DNA of 64,000 bases from Myxococcus landrumus (GTDB lineage Bacteria > Myxococcota > Myxococcia > Myxococcales > Myxococcaceae): the NCBI RefSeq assembly GCF_017301635.1, contig NZ_CP071091.1:62001-126000 (forward strand). Direction: 5' to 3'. The notes beneath the pieces are model-generated. The model had not been told where the DNA came from. It saw only the letters and a list, made by a program, of their open reading frames with translations, and made no database searches. Below are positions 43,517 to 52,597 of the stretch, in pieces. The position numbers and the translations under genes are program-made. Every line of letters starts with the position of its first letter. Within the stretch, counting starts at the first letter, position 1.

Positions 43517-46500
43517 GCATCCTGAAGGTATCACTGCGCCGGCCCATCACGGTGCTGGTGCTGGTCGTCGCCATGCTCTTCTTTGGCGTGCGAGCGGCCC
43601 AGGACATCAAGGTCGACGTCCTGCCGGAGATGAACCTCCCCGTCGTCTACATCGCGCATACCTTCAATGGGTATACGCCCGCGCAGATGGAGGGGTACTT
43701 CACCAAGATGTATGTGAACATGATGCTGTTCACCAACGGCATCAAGGGCATCGAGACGAAGAACTCACAGGGCCTGACCCTGATGAAGATTTCGTTCTAC
43801 GAAGGCACCGACATGGGGCAGGCGGTGGCGGAGATCAACGCGCTCTCGAGCCGCTCCCAGGTGTTCCTGCCGCCCGGAGCACCTCCGCCCTTCATCATCC
43901 GCTTCGATGCCTCGTCGCAGCCAGTGGGGCAGTTGGTGTTCCGCAGCGAGACGAAGACGAACAACCAGCTCCAGGACATCGCCAACTTCACCGCGCGCCC
44001 GTTCCTCATCTCCATCCCCGGCCTCACCACCGCGCCTCCCTTCGGCGGCAGCCCGCGCACGATTGAAATCAACATCGAGCCCGAGAAGCTCCGCGTGCAC
44101 GGCCTCACGCCCGAGCAGGTCGTCGAGGCCATCGCCCGGCAGAACGTGACCGCCCCGTCGGGGAACGTCCACATCGGGGACACGACGTACATCACGCCCA
44201 CCAACAGCACGATTCGCGCGGTGGAGGACTTTGGAAACATCCCGCTCCTCAAGGGCTCCGTGGCCAATGTCTACGTCCGAGACATCGCCACCGTGAAGGA
44301 CGGGGCGGACGTCGCCACCGGCTATGCCCTGGTGAACGGCAAGCGCTCCGTCTACCTCAACGTCGCCAAGTCGGGGAACGCCTCGACGGTGCACGTGGTG
44401 CGGAAGCTCAAGGAGTCCATCCCTCGCATCCAGTCGAACCTGCCCGACGACGTCCACATCTCGTACGAGTTCGACCAGTCCGTCTATGTGGTGGGGGCGC
44501 TGAAGGGACTGATAACAGAGGGAATCCTCGGCGCGGTGCTGACGGGGTTGATGGTCCTCCTGTTCCTGCGGGATGTGCGCTCCGCGCTCATCGTCATCGT
44601 CACCATTCCCATCGCCATCATCTCGGGCGTGCTGTTCCTCAAGCTGTTCGGACAGTCCATCAACATCATGACCCTGGCGGGCCTGGCGCTCGCGGTGGGC
44701 GTGCTGGTGGACGAGAGCACGGTGACCATCGAGAACATCCACCAGCACCTGCACCGCGGGAAGGCGGTGGCCGTGGCCGTGTGGGACGCGTGCCGCGAGA
44801 TTGCCTTCTCGAAGCTGCTCATCCTGCTGTGCATCCTCTCCGTCTTCGCGCCCGCGCTCACCATGGGTGGCATCCCCGGCGCGCTGTTCCGTCCGCTCGC
44901 CCTGGCCATCGGCTGCTCGATGGTCATCTCCTTCCTGCTCTCCCAGTCGCTCGTGCCGGTGATGGCGAACTGGATGCTCAAGAAACACGGGGCTCATCCG
45001 GCCGAGGAGGGCGCGATTCCACCCGTGGGACGCGTGCGCCGCGCAGTGGAGTGGCTGATGCCTCGGCGGCGGTGGCTTGTTTCAGTGGGCGTCAGCGCCC
45101 TGGCTGTCCTGGCGGTGGTGTCACTCCAGGGCATCGGCAAGGACGTGTTGCCTCGCGTGGACTCCAGCCAGCTCCAGCTCCGGCTTCGCGCGGCCGAAGG
45201 CTCACGTATTGAGAAAACAGAGCAGGTTGTTCATCAAGCCATGGGAGTCGTCGAAGAGGTGGTGGGGGCCGGCAAGGTCCGAATCTCCTCTGCGTACGTG
45301 GGACAACACCCCTCGTCCTTCGCCATCAGCCCCATCTACCTCTACAACGCGGGGCCTCATGAAGCGTTGCTACAAGTCGCCTTCGAGGGAGAAGTCGGCG
45401 ATACAGACACGCTGAAGGACCGGCTCCGTCATCGGATGCGAGAAGTGATGCCGGAGGTGCAGGTCGCGTTCGAGCCCGTGGAAATCACCGAGAAAATCCT
45501 GGGGCAAGGCTCGCTGTATCCCATTGAGGTCCGGTTCTCCGGGATGAAGAAGAAGGTGAATGAGAAATACGCGGGGCTGTTGCTCGAGCGGCTGCGAGGT
45601 ATTGAGTACCTGCGCGACCAGCAGCTACAGCAGTCACTGCGCTACCCCGTGCTGAACGTGGAGGTGGATCGCATCCGCGCGGCGCAGCTGGGCGTGGACA
45701 TGCAGGACGTCACCCGCTCGTTGACCGCGTCCACGTCATCCTCGCGATACACGTCCAAGAACATGTGGGTCGAAGGCATGATGGGCATCGCCTACGACGT
45801 GCAGGTCCAGACGCCCGCGAGCGCGTTGAGCAGCGAGCAGGACCTGGCCCAGGTGCCGCTCCTGAGGAACGCGAACCGTCCCGTGCTGGGGGACGTCGCG
45901 ACCATCACCCCAGGCGTCGCCCACGGTGAGACCCACAACCTGGGAACCATGGCGTTCGCCTCTGTCACCGCGAATGTCCACGGCACCGACCTGGCCCAGG
46001 CCCGGCGCGATGTGCAGACCGCGATTGAGTCCCTCGGTGAGCTGCCCAAGGGCGTGAATGTGCAGCTCGCGGGGCTCTCCGTGGTGCTCGACGACACCCT
46101 GAGCAGCCTGGCGAACGGACTGGTGGTCGCCATCGTGGTGGTCTTCCTGCTCCTGGCGGCCAGCTTCCAGTCGTTCCGGCTGGCCACCGTCGTCCTCACG
46201 GCGGTGCCCGCCGTCGTGCTGGGCGCGCTCGGTGCGCTGCTGCTCACCGGCTCCACGCTCAACCTCCAGTCCTACATGGGTATCATCATGGCCGTCGGTG
46301 TCTCCATCTCCAACGGCGTGTTGATGGTGGCCAGCGCCGAGCAACGCCGCAAGGCGGGCCTCGGTGCCATCCAGGCCGCGCTCGACGGCGTGTCGCTGCG
46401 CGTACGCCCCATCTTGATGACGACGCTGGCGATGCTCGCCGGAATGCTGCCCATGGCCGTGGGACACGGCGAGGGCGGTGACCAGATGGCCCCGCTGGCG

Positions 46501-46656
46501 CGGGCGGTGCTCGGGGGGCTGAGCGCCTCGACGCTGGTCGTCTTGTTCGTCCTGCCGCTCGCGTTCGCCTGGGCGCAGGACTCCGTCCCCACGACTTCCA
46601 AGTCTCTTGATCCTTCCGATGTGGAGAGTGAACACCATGCGATGGGAGCTGTCTGA
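43513..46656 (+). CDS. RND-family efflux pump inner-membrane subunit (AcrB/MMPL-type)
   Basis: A 1047-residue RND transporter. Twelve membrane helices are expected, and the two large periplasmic loops are present. Helix 4 reads AVGVLVDESTVTIENIHQH, where the Asp is the proton-relay residue seen in HAE1 and HME pumps. The first 40 residues (SLRRPITVLVLVVAMLFFG, then VDVLPEMNLP) fit the multidrug branch more than CzcA. Substrate is uncertain; neighbouring metal-binding lipoprotein and sigma genes point to metals, but the subfamily looks like drug/lipid efflux. Confidence 0.92.
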   Translation: MSILKVSLRRPITVLVLVVAMLFFGVRAAQDIKVDVLPEMNLPVVYIAHTFNGYTPAQMEGYFTKMYVNMMLFTNGIKGIETKNSQGLTLMKISFYEGTDMGQAVAEINALSSRSQVFLPPGAPPPFIIRFDASSQPVGQLVFRSETKTNNQLQDIANFTARPFLISIPGLTTAPPFGGSPRTIEINIEPEKLRVHGLTPEQVVEAIARQNVTAPSGNVHIGDTTYITPTNSTIRAVEDFGNIPLLKGSVANVYVRDIATVKDGADVATGYALVNGKRSVYLNVAKSGNASTVHVVRKLKESIPRIQSNLPDDVHISYEFDQSVYVVGALKGLITEGILGAVLTGLMVLLFLRDVRSALIVIVTIPIAIISGVLFLKLFGQSINIMTLAGLALAVGVLVDESTVTIENIHQHLHRGKAVAVAVWDACREIAFSKLLILLCILSVFAPALTMGGIPGALFRPLALAIGCSMVISFLLSQSLVPVMANWMLKKHGAHPAEEGAIPPVGRVRRAVEWLMPRRRWLVSVGVSALAVLAVVSLQGIGKDVLPRVDSSQLQLRLRAAEGSRIEKTEQVVHQAMGVVEEVVGAGKVRISSAYVGQHPSSFAISPIYLYNAGPHEALLQVAFEGEVGDTDTLKDRLRHRMREVMPEVQVAFEPVEITEKILGQGSLYPIEVRFSGMKKKVNEKYAGLLLERLRGIEYLRDQQLQQSLRYPVLNVEVDRIRAAQLGVDMQDVTRSLTASTSSSRYTSKNMWVEGMMGIAYDVQVQTPASALSSEQDLAQVPLLRNANRPVLGDVATITPGVAHGETHNLGTMAFASVTANVHGTDLAQARRDVQTAIESLGELPKGVNVQLAGLSVVLDDTLSSLANGLVVAIVVVFLLLAASFQSFRLATVVLTAVPAVVLGALGALLLTGSTLNLQSYMGIIMAVGVSISNGVLMVASAEQRRKAGLGAIQAALDGVSLRVRPILMTTLAMLAGMLPMAVGHGEGGDQMAPLARAVLGGLSASTLVVLFVLPLAFAWAQDSVPTTSKSLDPSDVESEHHAMGAV

Positions 46657-46657
46657 A

Positions 46658-47773
46658 ATGCGTGCGCGAGCCAAGCGCTGGTCTGTCCTGTTGGCCGCCG
46701 GTGGGCTGGTGGGCGTGAGCGCCTGCCGGACCGCGGAGGCGCCCGCGAAGACCTCCTCCGAGACCGCCAGGCCCGTCGCGCGGACCGCCGCGGCGACCTT
46801 CCGCGTCGAGTCCTCCCGCCTGGAGTCGAACCTGCGGCTGCCCGCCGAGCTGATGGCGGACCAGACCGTGGACGTCTACGCGAAGGTGAACAGCTACGTG
46901 AAGAACCTCCGCGTCGACATCGGCTCCGTCGTCCGCAAGGGCGACCTGCTGGTGACGCTCGAGGCCCCTGAAATCGAGGCGCAGCTTGCCTCGGCCAAGG
47001 CGCGCCAGGCCGCGATGGAGGCGGTGCACGTCGCGTCGAAGGCGAGCTACGAGCGGCTGGTGAAGACCAGCGAGACGCAGGGCGCCGTCGCGCGGGACGC
47101 CATCGACCAGGCGCGCGCCAAGGAGCAGGCGGACGCCGCGCAGGTGGTCGCCGCCAAGGCCACCCATGACGAGCTCGCGGCGATGAAGGGCTACCTCGTG
47201 ATGAAGGCGCCGTTCGACGGCGTGGTGACCGAGCGCAACGTGGAGCTGGGGACCTACGTGGGGCCCTCCGGCCGAGGCTCGAACAAGCCGATGGTGGTCG
47301 TGAAGGCCCTCCAGAAGATGCGGCTCACCGTGTCGATTCCGGAGTCCTACAGCCCCTACGTCCGGCTGGGAGACACGGTGTCGTTCTCCGTGCGCTCGCT
47401 GCCCGGGCGCGTCTTCTCCGCGAACATCACCCGAAGGGCAGGGGCCCTCGACGCGGCGCTGCGCTCGGAGCGGGTCGAAGCGGATGTCGACAACGCGGAC
47501 GGCGCGCTGATGCCCATGATGGTCGCGGAGGCGCGGCTGAAGCTCTCCTCGCCGGGGCCCACCGTGGTGCTGCCTCGCACGGCCGTGGTGGAGAGCGGAA
47601 TGGGCACCTATGTCCTGCGAGTCCAGGACGGCGCCGCCCGGCGCATCCCCGTGACGCGTGGCCTGCGCGTGGGCGAGAACATCGAGGTCTTCGGCGCGCT
47701 GGAGGCGGGGGACGTGCTCGTGTTGAAGGCGACGGAGGAGATGAAGGAAGGGATGCGCGTCGCGGAGGGCTGA
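46658..47773 (+). CDS. HlyD-type membrane-fusion lipoprotein of the RND pump
   Basis: A 371-residue periplasmic adaptor with lipobox GVSAC (lipid Cys near 23). It contains a biotinyl-lipoyl-like half (VNSYVKNLRVDIGSVVRKGDLL, then GYLVMKAPFDGVVTERNV), an alpha-helical hairpin and a beta-barrel. ATG 46658, just after the RND stop, has GGGAG nine bases upstream; the alternative ATG 46637 overlaps the RND gene. Gene order TolC-RND-MFP is unusual, since the adaptor usually comes first. It ends 18 bases before the convergent CorC gene. Confidence 0.9.
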   Translation: MRARAKRWSVLLAAGGLVGVSACRTAEAPAKTSSETARPVARTAAATFRVESSRLESNLRLPAELMADQTVDVYAKVNSYVKNLRVDIGSVVRKGDLLVTLEAPEIEAQLASAKARQAAMEAVHVASKASYERLVKTSETQGAVARDAIDQARAKEQADAAQVVAAKATHDELAAMKGYLVMKAPFDGVVTERNVELGTYVGPSGRGSNKPMVVVKALQKMRLTVSIPESYSPYVRLGDTVSFSVRSLPGRVFSANITRRAGALDAALRSERVEADVDNADGALMPMMVAEARLKLSSPGPTVVLPRTAVVESGMGTYVLRVQDGAARRIPVTRGLRVGENIEVFGALEAGDVLVLKATEEMKEGMRVAEG

Positions 47774-47791
47774 GCCTCCGGGACGTGACGA

Positions 47792-49075
47792 CTACTCACC
47801 CTCCGGCTTGGGCGCCGGCAGGTGGATGCGCACCGTGCGCACGCGCCGGGGAGAGGCCTCCAGCACCTCGAGCTCCAGGCCATTCTTGGTCTGGAGCTTC
47901 GTTCCTGGCTCCGGAATCGCTCCGCCCGCCAGCGCGATGCTCAGCCCCGCCACCGTCGAGTAGTCCTGGTTCTCATCCAGGTCCAACCCCAGCTCGCGGT
48001 TGATGTCCCGGATGGCGGCGCTGCCTTGCACCACCGCCGCCACCGGGCTCTCCCTCATCACCAGCTCCTCGGGCATCTCCGACTCGCTGAGGATGTCGCC
48101 CACCATCTCCTCGACCAGGTCCTCGATGGTCAGCAGGCCCACGACGCCGCCGCGCTCGTCCACGACGACGGCCAGCTGCATGCGCCGCCGCTGGAGCTCC
48201 TTCAGCGCATCCATGGCCCGCATCGTCTCCACGAGGAAGAAGGCCGGCCGCATCACGTCCTCCAGGACGATGAGGTGCCCCTCCCAGGCCACGCCGAGCA
48301 GATCCTTGGCGATGACGTAGCCGACGATGTTGTCCATCGTCCCCTCGAACACCGGCATCCGCGAGTGCCCGTGCTCCAGCAGTGTCTGGCGAATCTCCTC
48401 CGCGCTCGCGTGCCGGCGCAGCGCGATGATCTGCTCGCGCGTTACCATCAGCTCGCCCACCGTGAGCTCGCCCATCTCGAAGGCCCGCGAGGCAATCTCA
48501 CCCGCCCTCGGGTCCAGCGAGCCCTGCTTCGCGGCCTCCTCCACCAGCGCTTGCAGCTCCTCCGCCGACAGCCGGCTCTCGCTGAAGTTCGTCTTGTCGC
48601 CGAAGAGTCGCAGCACCACGTTGGAGCTCGCCGTGAGGAACCACACCACCGGCCGCATCAGCCACGACAGCCCTCGCAGCGGAGGGCCGATGAGCAGCGC
48701 GTAGCGCTCCCCCGCCCGCAGCGCGAGCGACTTGGGCACCAGCTCTCCCAGCACCAACGACAGGTAGGACACGATGACGACGACGCCCGCCAGGGCCACC
48801 TCGTCCGCCGTCTCCGCGGGCAGGCCCAGGTTCGCCAGCACGGGGGCCAGCCGGTTGGCGATGCTCGCGCCACCGAAGGCCGCGGCCGTGGCGCCGATGA
48901 CGGTGATGCCAATCTGCACCGTCGCGAGGAATCGCTCCGGGTCCGCGCGCAGGGCCTCCACGGCCTTCGCGGAGCTGCTTCCCTGCTCCATCAGCTCCTT
49001 CAGCCGGGTGCGGCGCAGGGAGATGACCGCGAGCTCCGCCCCGGCGAACACGCCGTTGGCCAGGACGAGCAACAA
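47792..49075 (-). CDS. CorC/HlyC (CNNM-type) CBS-domain membrane protein
   Basis: A protein of about 427 residues with an N-terminal DUF21 membrane domain (helices through LGELVPKSLALR), two CBS domains (VGELMVTREQIIALRR, and VLEDVMRPAFFLVETMRAMDAL), and a C-terminal CorC/HlyC domain, usually linked to Mg2+ or Co2+ export. The start is odd. The only in-frame standard starts before the family's first helix are CTG 49087 and TTG 49075, but GGGAGG (49106-49111) is spaced for a codon at 49099 that reads ATC. The true N-terminus may therefore extend eight residues (IVSELLII). Coordinates use TTG 49075. Confidence 0.88.
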   Translation of the reverse strand: MLLVLANGVFAGAELAVISLRRTRLKELMEQGSSSAKAVEALRADPERFLATVQIGITVIGATAAAFGGASIANRLAPVLANLGLPAETADEVALAGVVVIVSYLSLVLGELVPKSLALRAGERYALLIGPPLRGLSWLMRPVVWFLTASSNVVLRLFGDKTNFSESRLSAEELQALVEEAAKQGSLDPRAGEIASRAFEMGELTVGELMVTREQIIALRRHASAEEIRQTLLEHGHSRMPVFEGTMDNIVGYVIAKDLLGVAWEGHLIVLEDVMRPAFFLVETMRAMDALKELQRRRMQLAVVVDERGGVVGLLTIEDLVEEMVGDILSESEMPEELVMRESPVAAVVQGSAAIRDINRELGLDLDENQDYSTVAGLSIALAGGAIPEPGTKLQTKNGLELEVLEASPRRVRTVRIHLPAPKPEGE

Positions 49076-49150
49076 GATGATGAGCAGCTCCGAGACGATG
49101 ACGGCCCTCCCTTCAGGAGCCCTCTACCGTACCCTTTGAGGTCCAGCGGC

Positions 49151-49576
49151 TCACTCACCAAGTGATTGCAAGAGGAGAGACAGTTGGTCCCGGCTGGCAC
49201 CCTTGGGGAGGTAGTAGTGGGGGCCGGACATCAGGGCATGGCCCACGTCCTGGGCCGCCGCCGAGGTGAGGAACACCACGCGGGGCTGTTCCCCCCGCGG
49301 AAGTTGCTCCACGACCTCCAGGCCGCTCATGCCCGGCATGTTGAGGTCCAGCAGCATGACCTCGAAGCGTTCACCGCGCCGCAGGCTGTCCAGGGCCTCC
49401 TGCCCGTCGGCCGCCTCGATGGCTTCATACCCCAGGTCCTCCAGGCTGAGCCGAAGGAATTCCCGCCAGTCCGCGTCGTCATCGACGACCAGGACTCTTT
49501 TCGCGCATTCGTCCGCGTCCAGTCGCGCCAAGCATCCTCCCGACACGGGGAGAACCTCCCTGCGCACCCCTGGCAT
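49151..49576 (-). CDS. Single-domain response regulator (CheY-like)
   Basis: A receiver-only protein of up to 141 residues. The acidic pocket (VVDDDAD), phosphoacceptor Asp in LLDLNMPGMSG, Thr in LTSAA and Lys in YLPKGAS are all present, so phosphorylation is likely. The start is uncertain because about 25 residues precede the receiver fold; GTG codons inside could be used. No kinase is adjacent. It has no output domain, so it probably acts by protein-protein contact. Confidence 0.85.
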   Translation of the reverse strand: MPGVRREVLPVSGGCLARLDADECAKRVLVVDDDADWREFLRLSLEDLGYEAIEAADGQEALDSLRRGERFEVMLLDLNMPGMSGLEVVEQLPRGEQPRVVFLTSAAAQDVGHALMSGPHYYLPKGASRDQLSLLLQSLGE

Positions 49577-49624
49577 TCACGCTCCAGGAAGGCAGGCTCA
49601 TGCTCGCGCAGCGAGGAAGCAGCC

Positions 49625-50458
49625 TCAGAACAGCGCCAGGCCGAGCTGTGTCACCAGATACTGGAGCGCGGGCCGCACGTTGTGACTGGCCGTGCGAGGG
49701 CGCACCGGCTGGGCCGAGTGGTACCACTCGGGCTCGCCCACCAGCCGGCCTTCCGAGTGCCGGAACAGCCGGAAGCGTCCCAGGTCCGTGGAGCTGCCCG
49801 CGTTGCACACCCGCAGGGCCCGGCCCCGCACCGGGTCCAGCACGGACTCCCCCGGACGGTGGCGGTGGCCATGCAGCACCAAATCACACCGCCCCTGGAT
49901 GCGCTTCACCAGCTCCGCGCCCAGCGACAGCTCCGACGCGTGAGGCCAGCCCAGCTTCGAGGCCAGCCGCTCCGGGAGGCTCTCCTCGGGCAGCGGCAGC
50001 ACGTGGTGGTGCACCAGCACGGCCACCAGCGTGTCGCGCGGCGCGGCGTTCAGCGCGCACTCCACCTTCTCCACCGTGTCGCGGGAGAGGGTGCCGTGGC
50101 TCGCGAAGTAGTTGCGGTTGTGCTCGCCCGTGGAGTCCACGCAGACGAAGGAGATTCCGGGGCAGCGCACCGTGCGCACCTTGAGGCCGTCCATCCACCC
50201 GCGTCCCACGTCGTTGCCGGGGCGGTCATGGTTGCCGGGGATGAAGGTGAGGCGGCCCACGTCGAGCAGCGGCGAGAAGATGTCCAGGAATCGACGGTAC
50301 TCCTCGCGCAAGCCCTGGTGCGTCAGGTCTCCCGTCACCACCACATGGTCGGCGCCGCACTCGGTCAGGGCCTTCATCAACGCGCGTGCGGCAGTGTCGC
50401 TCGTGATGCTCAGGTCCAGGTGCAGGTCCGACAGATGCGCCAACGTCCGGATGGGCAT
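49625..50458 (-). CDS. Metallophosphoesterase (CpdA/PlcP-like)
   Basis: A 277-residue calcineurin-like phosphoesterase. The metal ligands are all visible: DLHLD near residue 11, VTGDL, GNHDR, VHHH and LHGHRHRP. ATG 50458 directly starts the fold. Family members hydrolyse cyclic nucleotides, UDP-diacylglucosamine or, as PlcP, phospholipids. Since it is downstream of a glycosyltransferase gene and the pho/pst genes, a PlcP-like lipid role is possible but unproven. It is 81 bases after the glycosyltransferase. Confidence 0.88.
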   Translation of the reverse strand: MPIRTLAHLSDLHLDLSITSDTAARALMKALTECGADHVVVTGDLTHQGLREEYRRFLDIFSPLLDVGRLTFIPGNHDRPGNDVGRGWMDGLKVRTVRCPGISFVCVDSTGEHNRNYFASHGTLSRDTVEKVECALNAAPRDTLVAVLVHHHVLPLPEESLPERLASKLGWPHASELSLGAELVKRIQGRCDLVLHGHRHRPGESVLDPVRGRALRVCNAGSSTDLGRFRLFRHSEGRLVGEPEWYHSAQPVRPRTASHNVRPALQYLVTQLGLALF

Positions 50459-50539
50459 AACAGGGAAGGTAGGCATTGCTCGCGGCGCCTTCACGTCCCT
50501 CCGGTGAAAGCGTTGCAAGCGAGATGAAACAGTTGTGCA

Positions 50540-51748
50540 TCAGCCAGCGACCCACTCGTCCCGAGGTGCCAGCGGCGCGTTGGCCGTGGACATGGCCACG
50601 CGCGGCGGGAGGAGACGCGTCCCCGGACCGACCCGCAGGCGCGTGCCTCGCCAGTCCACCGTGCGGAAGAAGACACCGTGCCACCAGGCGACGAACAGCA
50701 GCACGTCCTTGGCCAGCACCGCGGGAGCGCAGCGCCAGGACACCGGCTGCGGGCGCAGCGCGCGGAACGCCGCCAGGTCCACCACCACCTTGCCCACCAC
50801 GACGGCCAGGGCCACCGCCACCGCTTCGTGTGTGGGGCTCAACAGCGCGCCCAGCACGGCCAGCGGCGAGGGATTGAGCAGCGCCTGCGCCACGTACGTG
50901 GGCGGCGTCACCGCCGTCCGGTGGATGACACTCCAGCGCAGGTAGCGCTGGAAGAAGGCGCGCACGCTCTTCTCCAGGGACACGTTGAAGACGGGCGTAC
51001 ACGCGACATGGACGCGACGGCCCAGCTTGCGCGTCACCCACTGGCCGATGACGTAGTCCTCCGCCAGCACGTCGCGCACCGAGTAGAAGCCGCCCAGCGC
51101 CTCCACGTCCGCGCGGCGCAGCGCCATGGACTTGCCCACGACGATGTCCTGGTCCGCGAAGCGCTTGGCGCCAATCATCCCCGCCGCCGCGCTGGACGTC
51201 AGGTAGAGGTTGTCCAGGAGCGAGCCGAAGGTGCGCTCGCCCATGCCCGCGACAGGGTGGGTGACGCAGCCCACCGTGGGGTCCGCGAAGCCCGCGGCAA
51301 TCTCCTCCAGGTAGCCGGGCGCCACCCGCGTGTTGCTGTCGCTGATGACCAGCAGGTCGAAGCGGGCGCGGTCCGCCAGGGTGATGAGCTGGTTCACCTT
51401 GGGGTTGAGGCCCGGCGCGCCTTCCTGAAGCTCCAGGCGCATGATGCCGGGCCAGCGGCGCACGGCTTCGCGCGCCACCGGATAGGCCGCGTCGCGCGTG
51501 TCCTTGACGCCCAGCACCACCTCGTATTCGCCCGGGTACTCCAGGCGGGCGAAGTGCTTGAGGTTCGCCTCCAGGTCGTCATCCGCGCCGCACAGGGGCT
51601 TGAGGATGGAGATGCCCGGCCACGCCATTCCAGAGGGGAGGACCCGGGGTTGCTCCCGCCGGTGGCGGAGCACGAGCACGTATTGGATGAGGAGTGCGGT
51701 GAGGCCGAAGCAGGCAGCGAAGAGGAGGAGGGCGGAAGCAAGCGACAT
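50540..51748 (-). CDS. Ceramide glucosyltransferase-like (GT21) / HpnI-type glycosyltransferase
   Basis: A 402-residue membrane glycosyltransferase. An N-terminal helix (4-27) precedes a GT-A domain with SILKPLCGADDD (47-58, D1), the metal motif DSN (137-139), the catalytic pair Glu230-Asp231 (LAEDYVIG) and the processive signature QRYLRW (267-272), followed by two or three C-terminal helices. These are the marks of GT21 ceramide/hopanoid glucosyltransferases. It probably adds a sugar to a membrane lipid. It is downstream of phoU in the same direction, 139 bases away, with a hairpin in between. Confidence 0.88.
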   Translation of the reverse strand: MSLASALLLFAACFGLTALLIQYVLVLRHRREQPRVLPSGMAWPGISILKPLCGADDDLEANLKHFARLEYPGEYEVVLGVKDTRDAAYPVAREAVRRWPGIMRLELQEGAPGLNPKVNQLITLADRARFDLLVISDSNTRVAPGYLEEIAAGFADPTVGCVTHPVAGMGERTFGSLLDNLYLTSSAAAGMIGAKRFADQDIVVGKSMALRRADVEALGGFYSVRDVLAEDYVIGQWVTRKLGRRVHVACTPVFNVSLEKSVRAFFQRYLRWSVIHRTAVTPPTYVAQALLNPSPLAVLGALLSPTHEAVAVALAVVVGKVVVDLAAFRALRPQPVSWRCAPAVLAKDVLLFVAWWHGVFFRTVDWRGTRLRVGPGTRLLPPRVAMSTANAPLAPRDEWVAG

Positions 51749-51805
51749 GCGCGGGCGGTCCCCAGGGCTGGCGCGCGGTCATCGCGCGACCTGGGTGCCA
51801 CGCTA

Positions 51806-51837
51806 GGGGGCTCACGCGTCAGCGAAGCGGAGCCCCC
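51806..51837 (-). terminator. Hairpin between phoU and glycosyltransferase
   Basis: A perfect 8-bp stem, GGGGGCTC (51806-51813) with GAGCCCCC (51830-51837), with a 16-base loop. It probably ends the pst-phoU transcript or attenuates read-through into the glycosyltransferase gene. No T-run. Confidence 0.5.
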
Positions 51838-51887
51838 GGGTCGCCTGGGCCAATTCCGGGTGACAGCGCCGTGAAGCGCCGCCGTCC

Positions 51888-52574
51888 TCAGTCGCCCAGG
51901 TTGCGGCTGCGGGGATGGCGGATGTCCTTGCCCCGCACCATGTAGACGACCATCTCCGCCACGTTCATCGCGTGGTCGCCGATGCGCTCCAGGTGCTTGG
52001 CGATGAACATCAGCGCCGTGGCCCGGCGGATGTTCTTGGAGTCCTCCATCATGTACGCGAGCAGCTCGTTGAAAATCTTGAGGAAGAGCGCGTCCAGCAG
52101 GTCATCGCCCTGGAGCACCTCCTCCGCCTTCGTCGCGTCGCCGGAGACGAAGGCATCCAGCGAGCGCTTCACCTGCTGCTGCGCCAGCTCCGCCAGCCGC
52201 GGCGTGTCCACGTACGGGGCCAGCGGGGGGACCTGGTTCAGGTCCATGGAGCGCTCGGCGATGTTCACGGCCAGGTCGCCGATGCGCTCCAGGTCCGTGA
52301 CGATCTTCAGCGCCGTGGTGATGAGGCGCAAGTCACTGGCGGCCGGCTGGCGCAGCGCGAGGATGCGACGGCACAGCTCGTCCACCTCGATTTCCAGCCG
52401 GTTGACGTCCTTGTCCGCGTGGACGACCTTCTCCGCCAGCGCGCTGTCCCGCTCCGTCAGGGCCAGCATGCTCTGCGCGATGAGGCCCTCTACCTTCGCC
52501 CCCATCGCGAGCAACTTCTCGCGCAGGTCCCTCAAGTCCTGCTCGAAGGCCTTGTCCGTGTGCGTCAGGGGCAT
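51888..52574 (-). CDS. phoU: Phosphate transport regulator PhoU
   Basis: A 228-residue protein made of two three-helix PhoU repeats. Both metal-binding motifs are present (LERIGDLAVNIAER in repeat 1 and LERIGDHAMNVAEM in repeat 2). It represses the Pho response in complex with the Pst transporter and sensor kinase. ATG 52574 is set by homology (MPLTHTDKAFEQDL); the frame stays open into pstB. It is the last gene of the pst unit, 23 bases after pstB. Confidence 0.95.
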   Translation of the reverse strand: MPLTHTDKAFEQDLRDLREKLLAMGAKVEGLIAQSMLALTERDSALAEKVVHADKDVNRLEIEVDELCRRILALRQPAASDLRLITTALKIVTDLERIGDLAVNIAERSMDLNQVPPLAPYVDTPRLAELAQQQVKRSLDAFVSGDATKAEEVLQGDDLLDALFLKIFNELLAYMMEDSKNIRRATALMFIAKHLERIGDHAMNVAEMVVYMVRGKDIRHPRSRNLGD

Positions 52575-52597
52575 CGCCGCCCATCCCTTCTCTTCGC

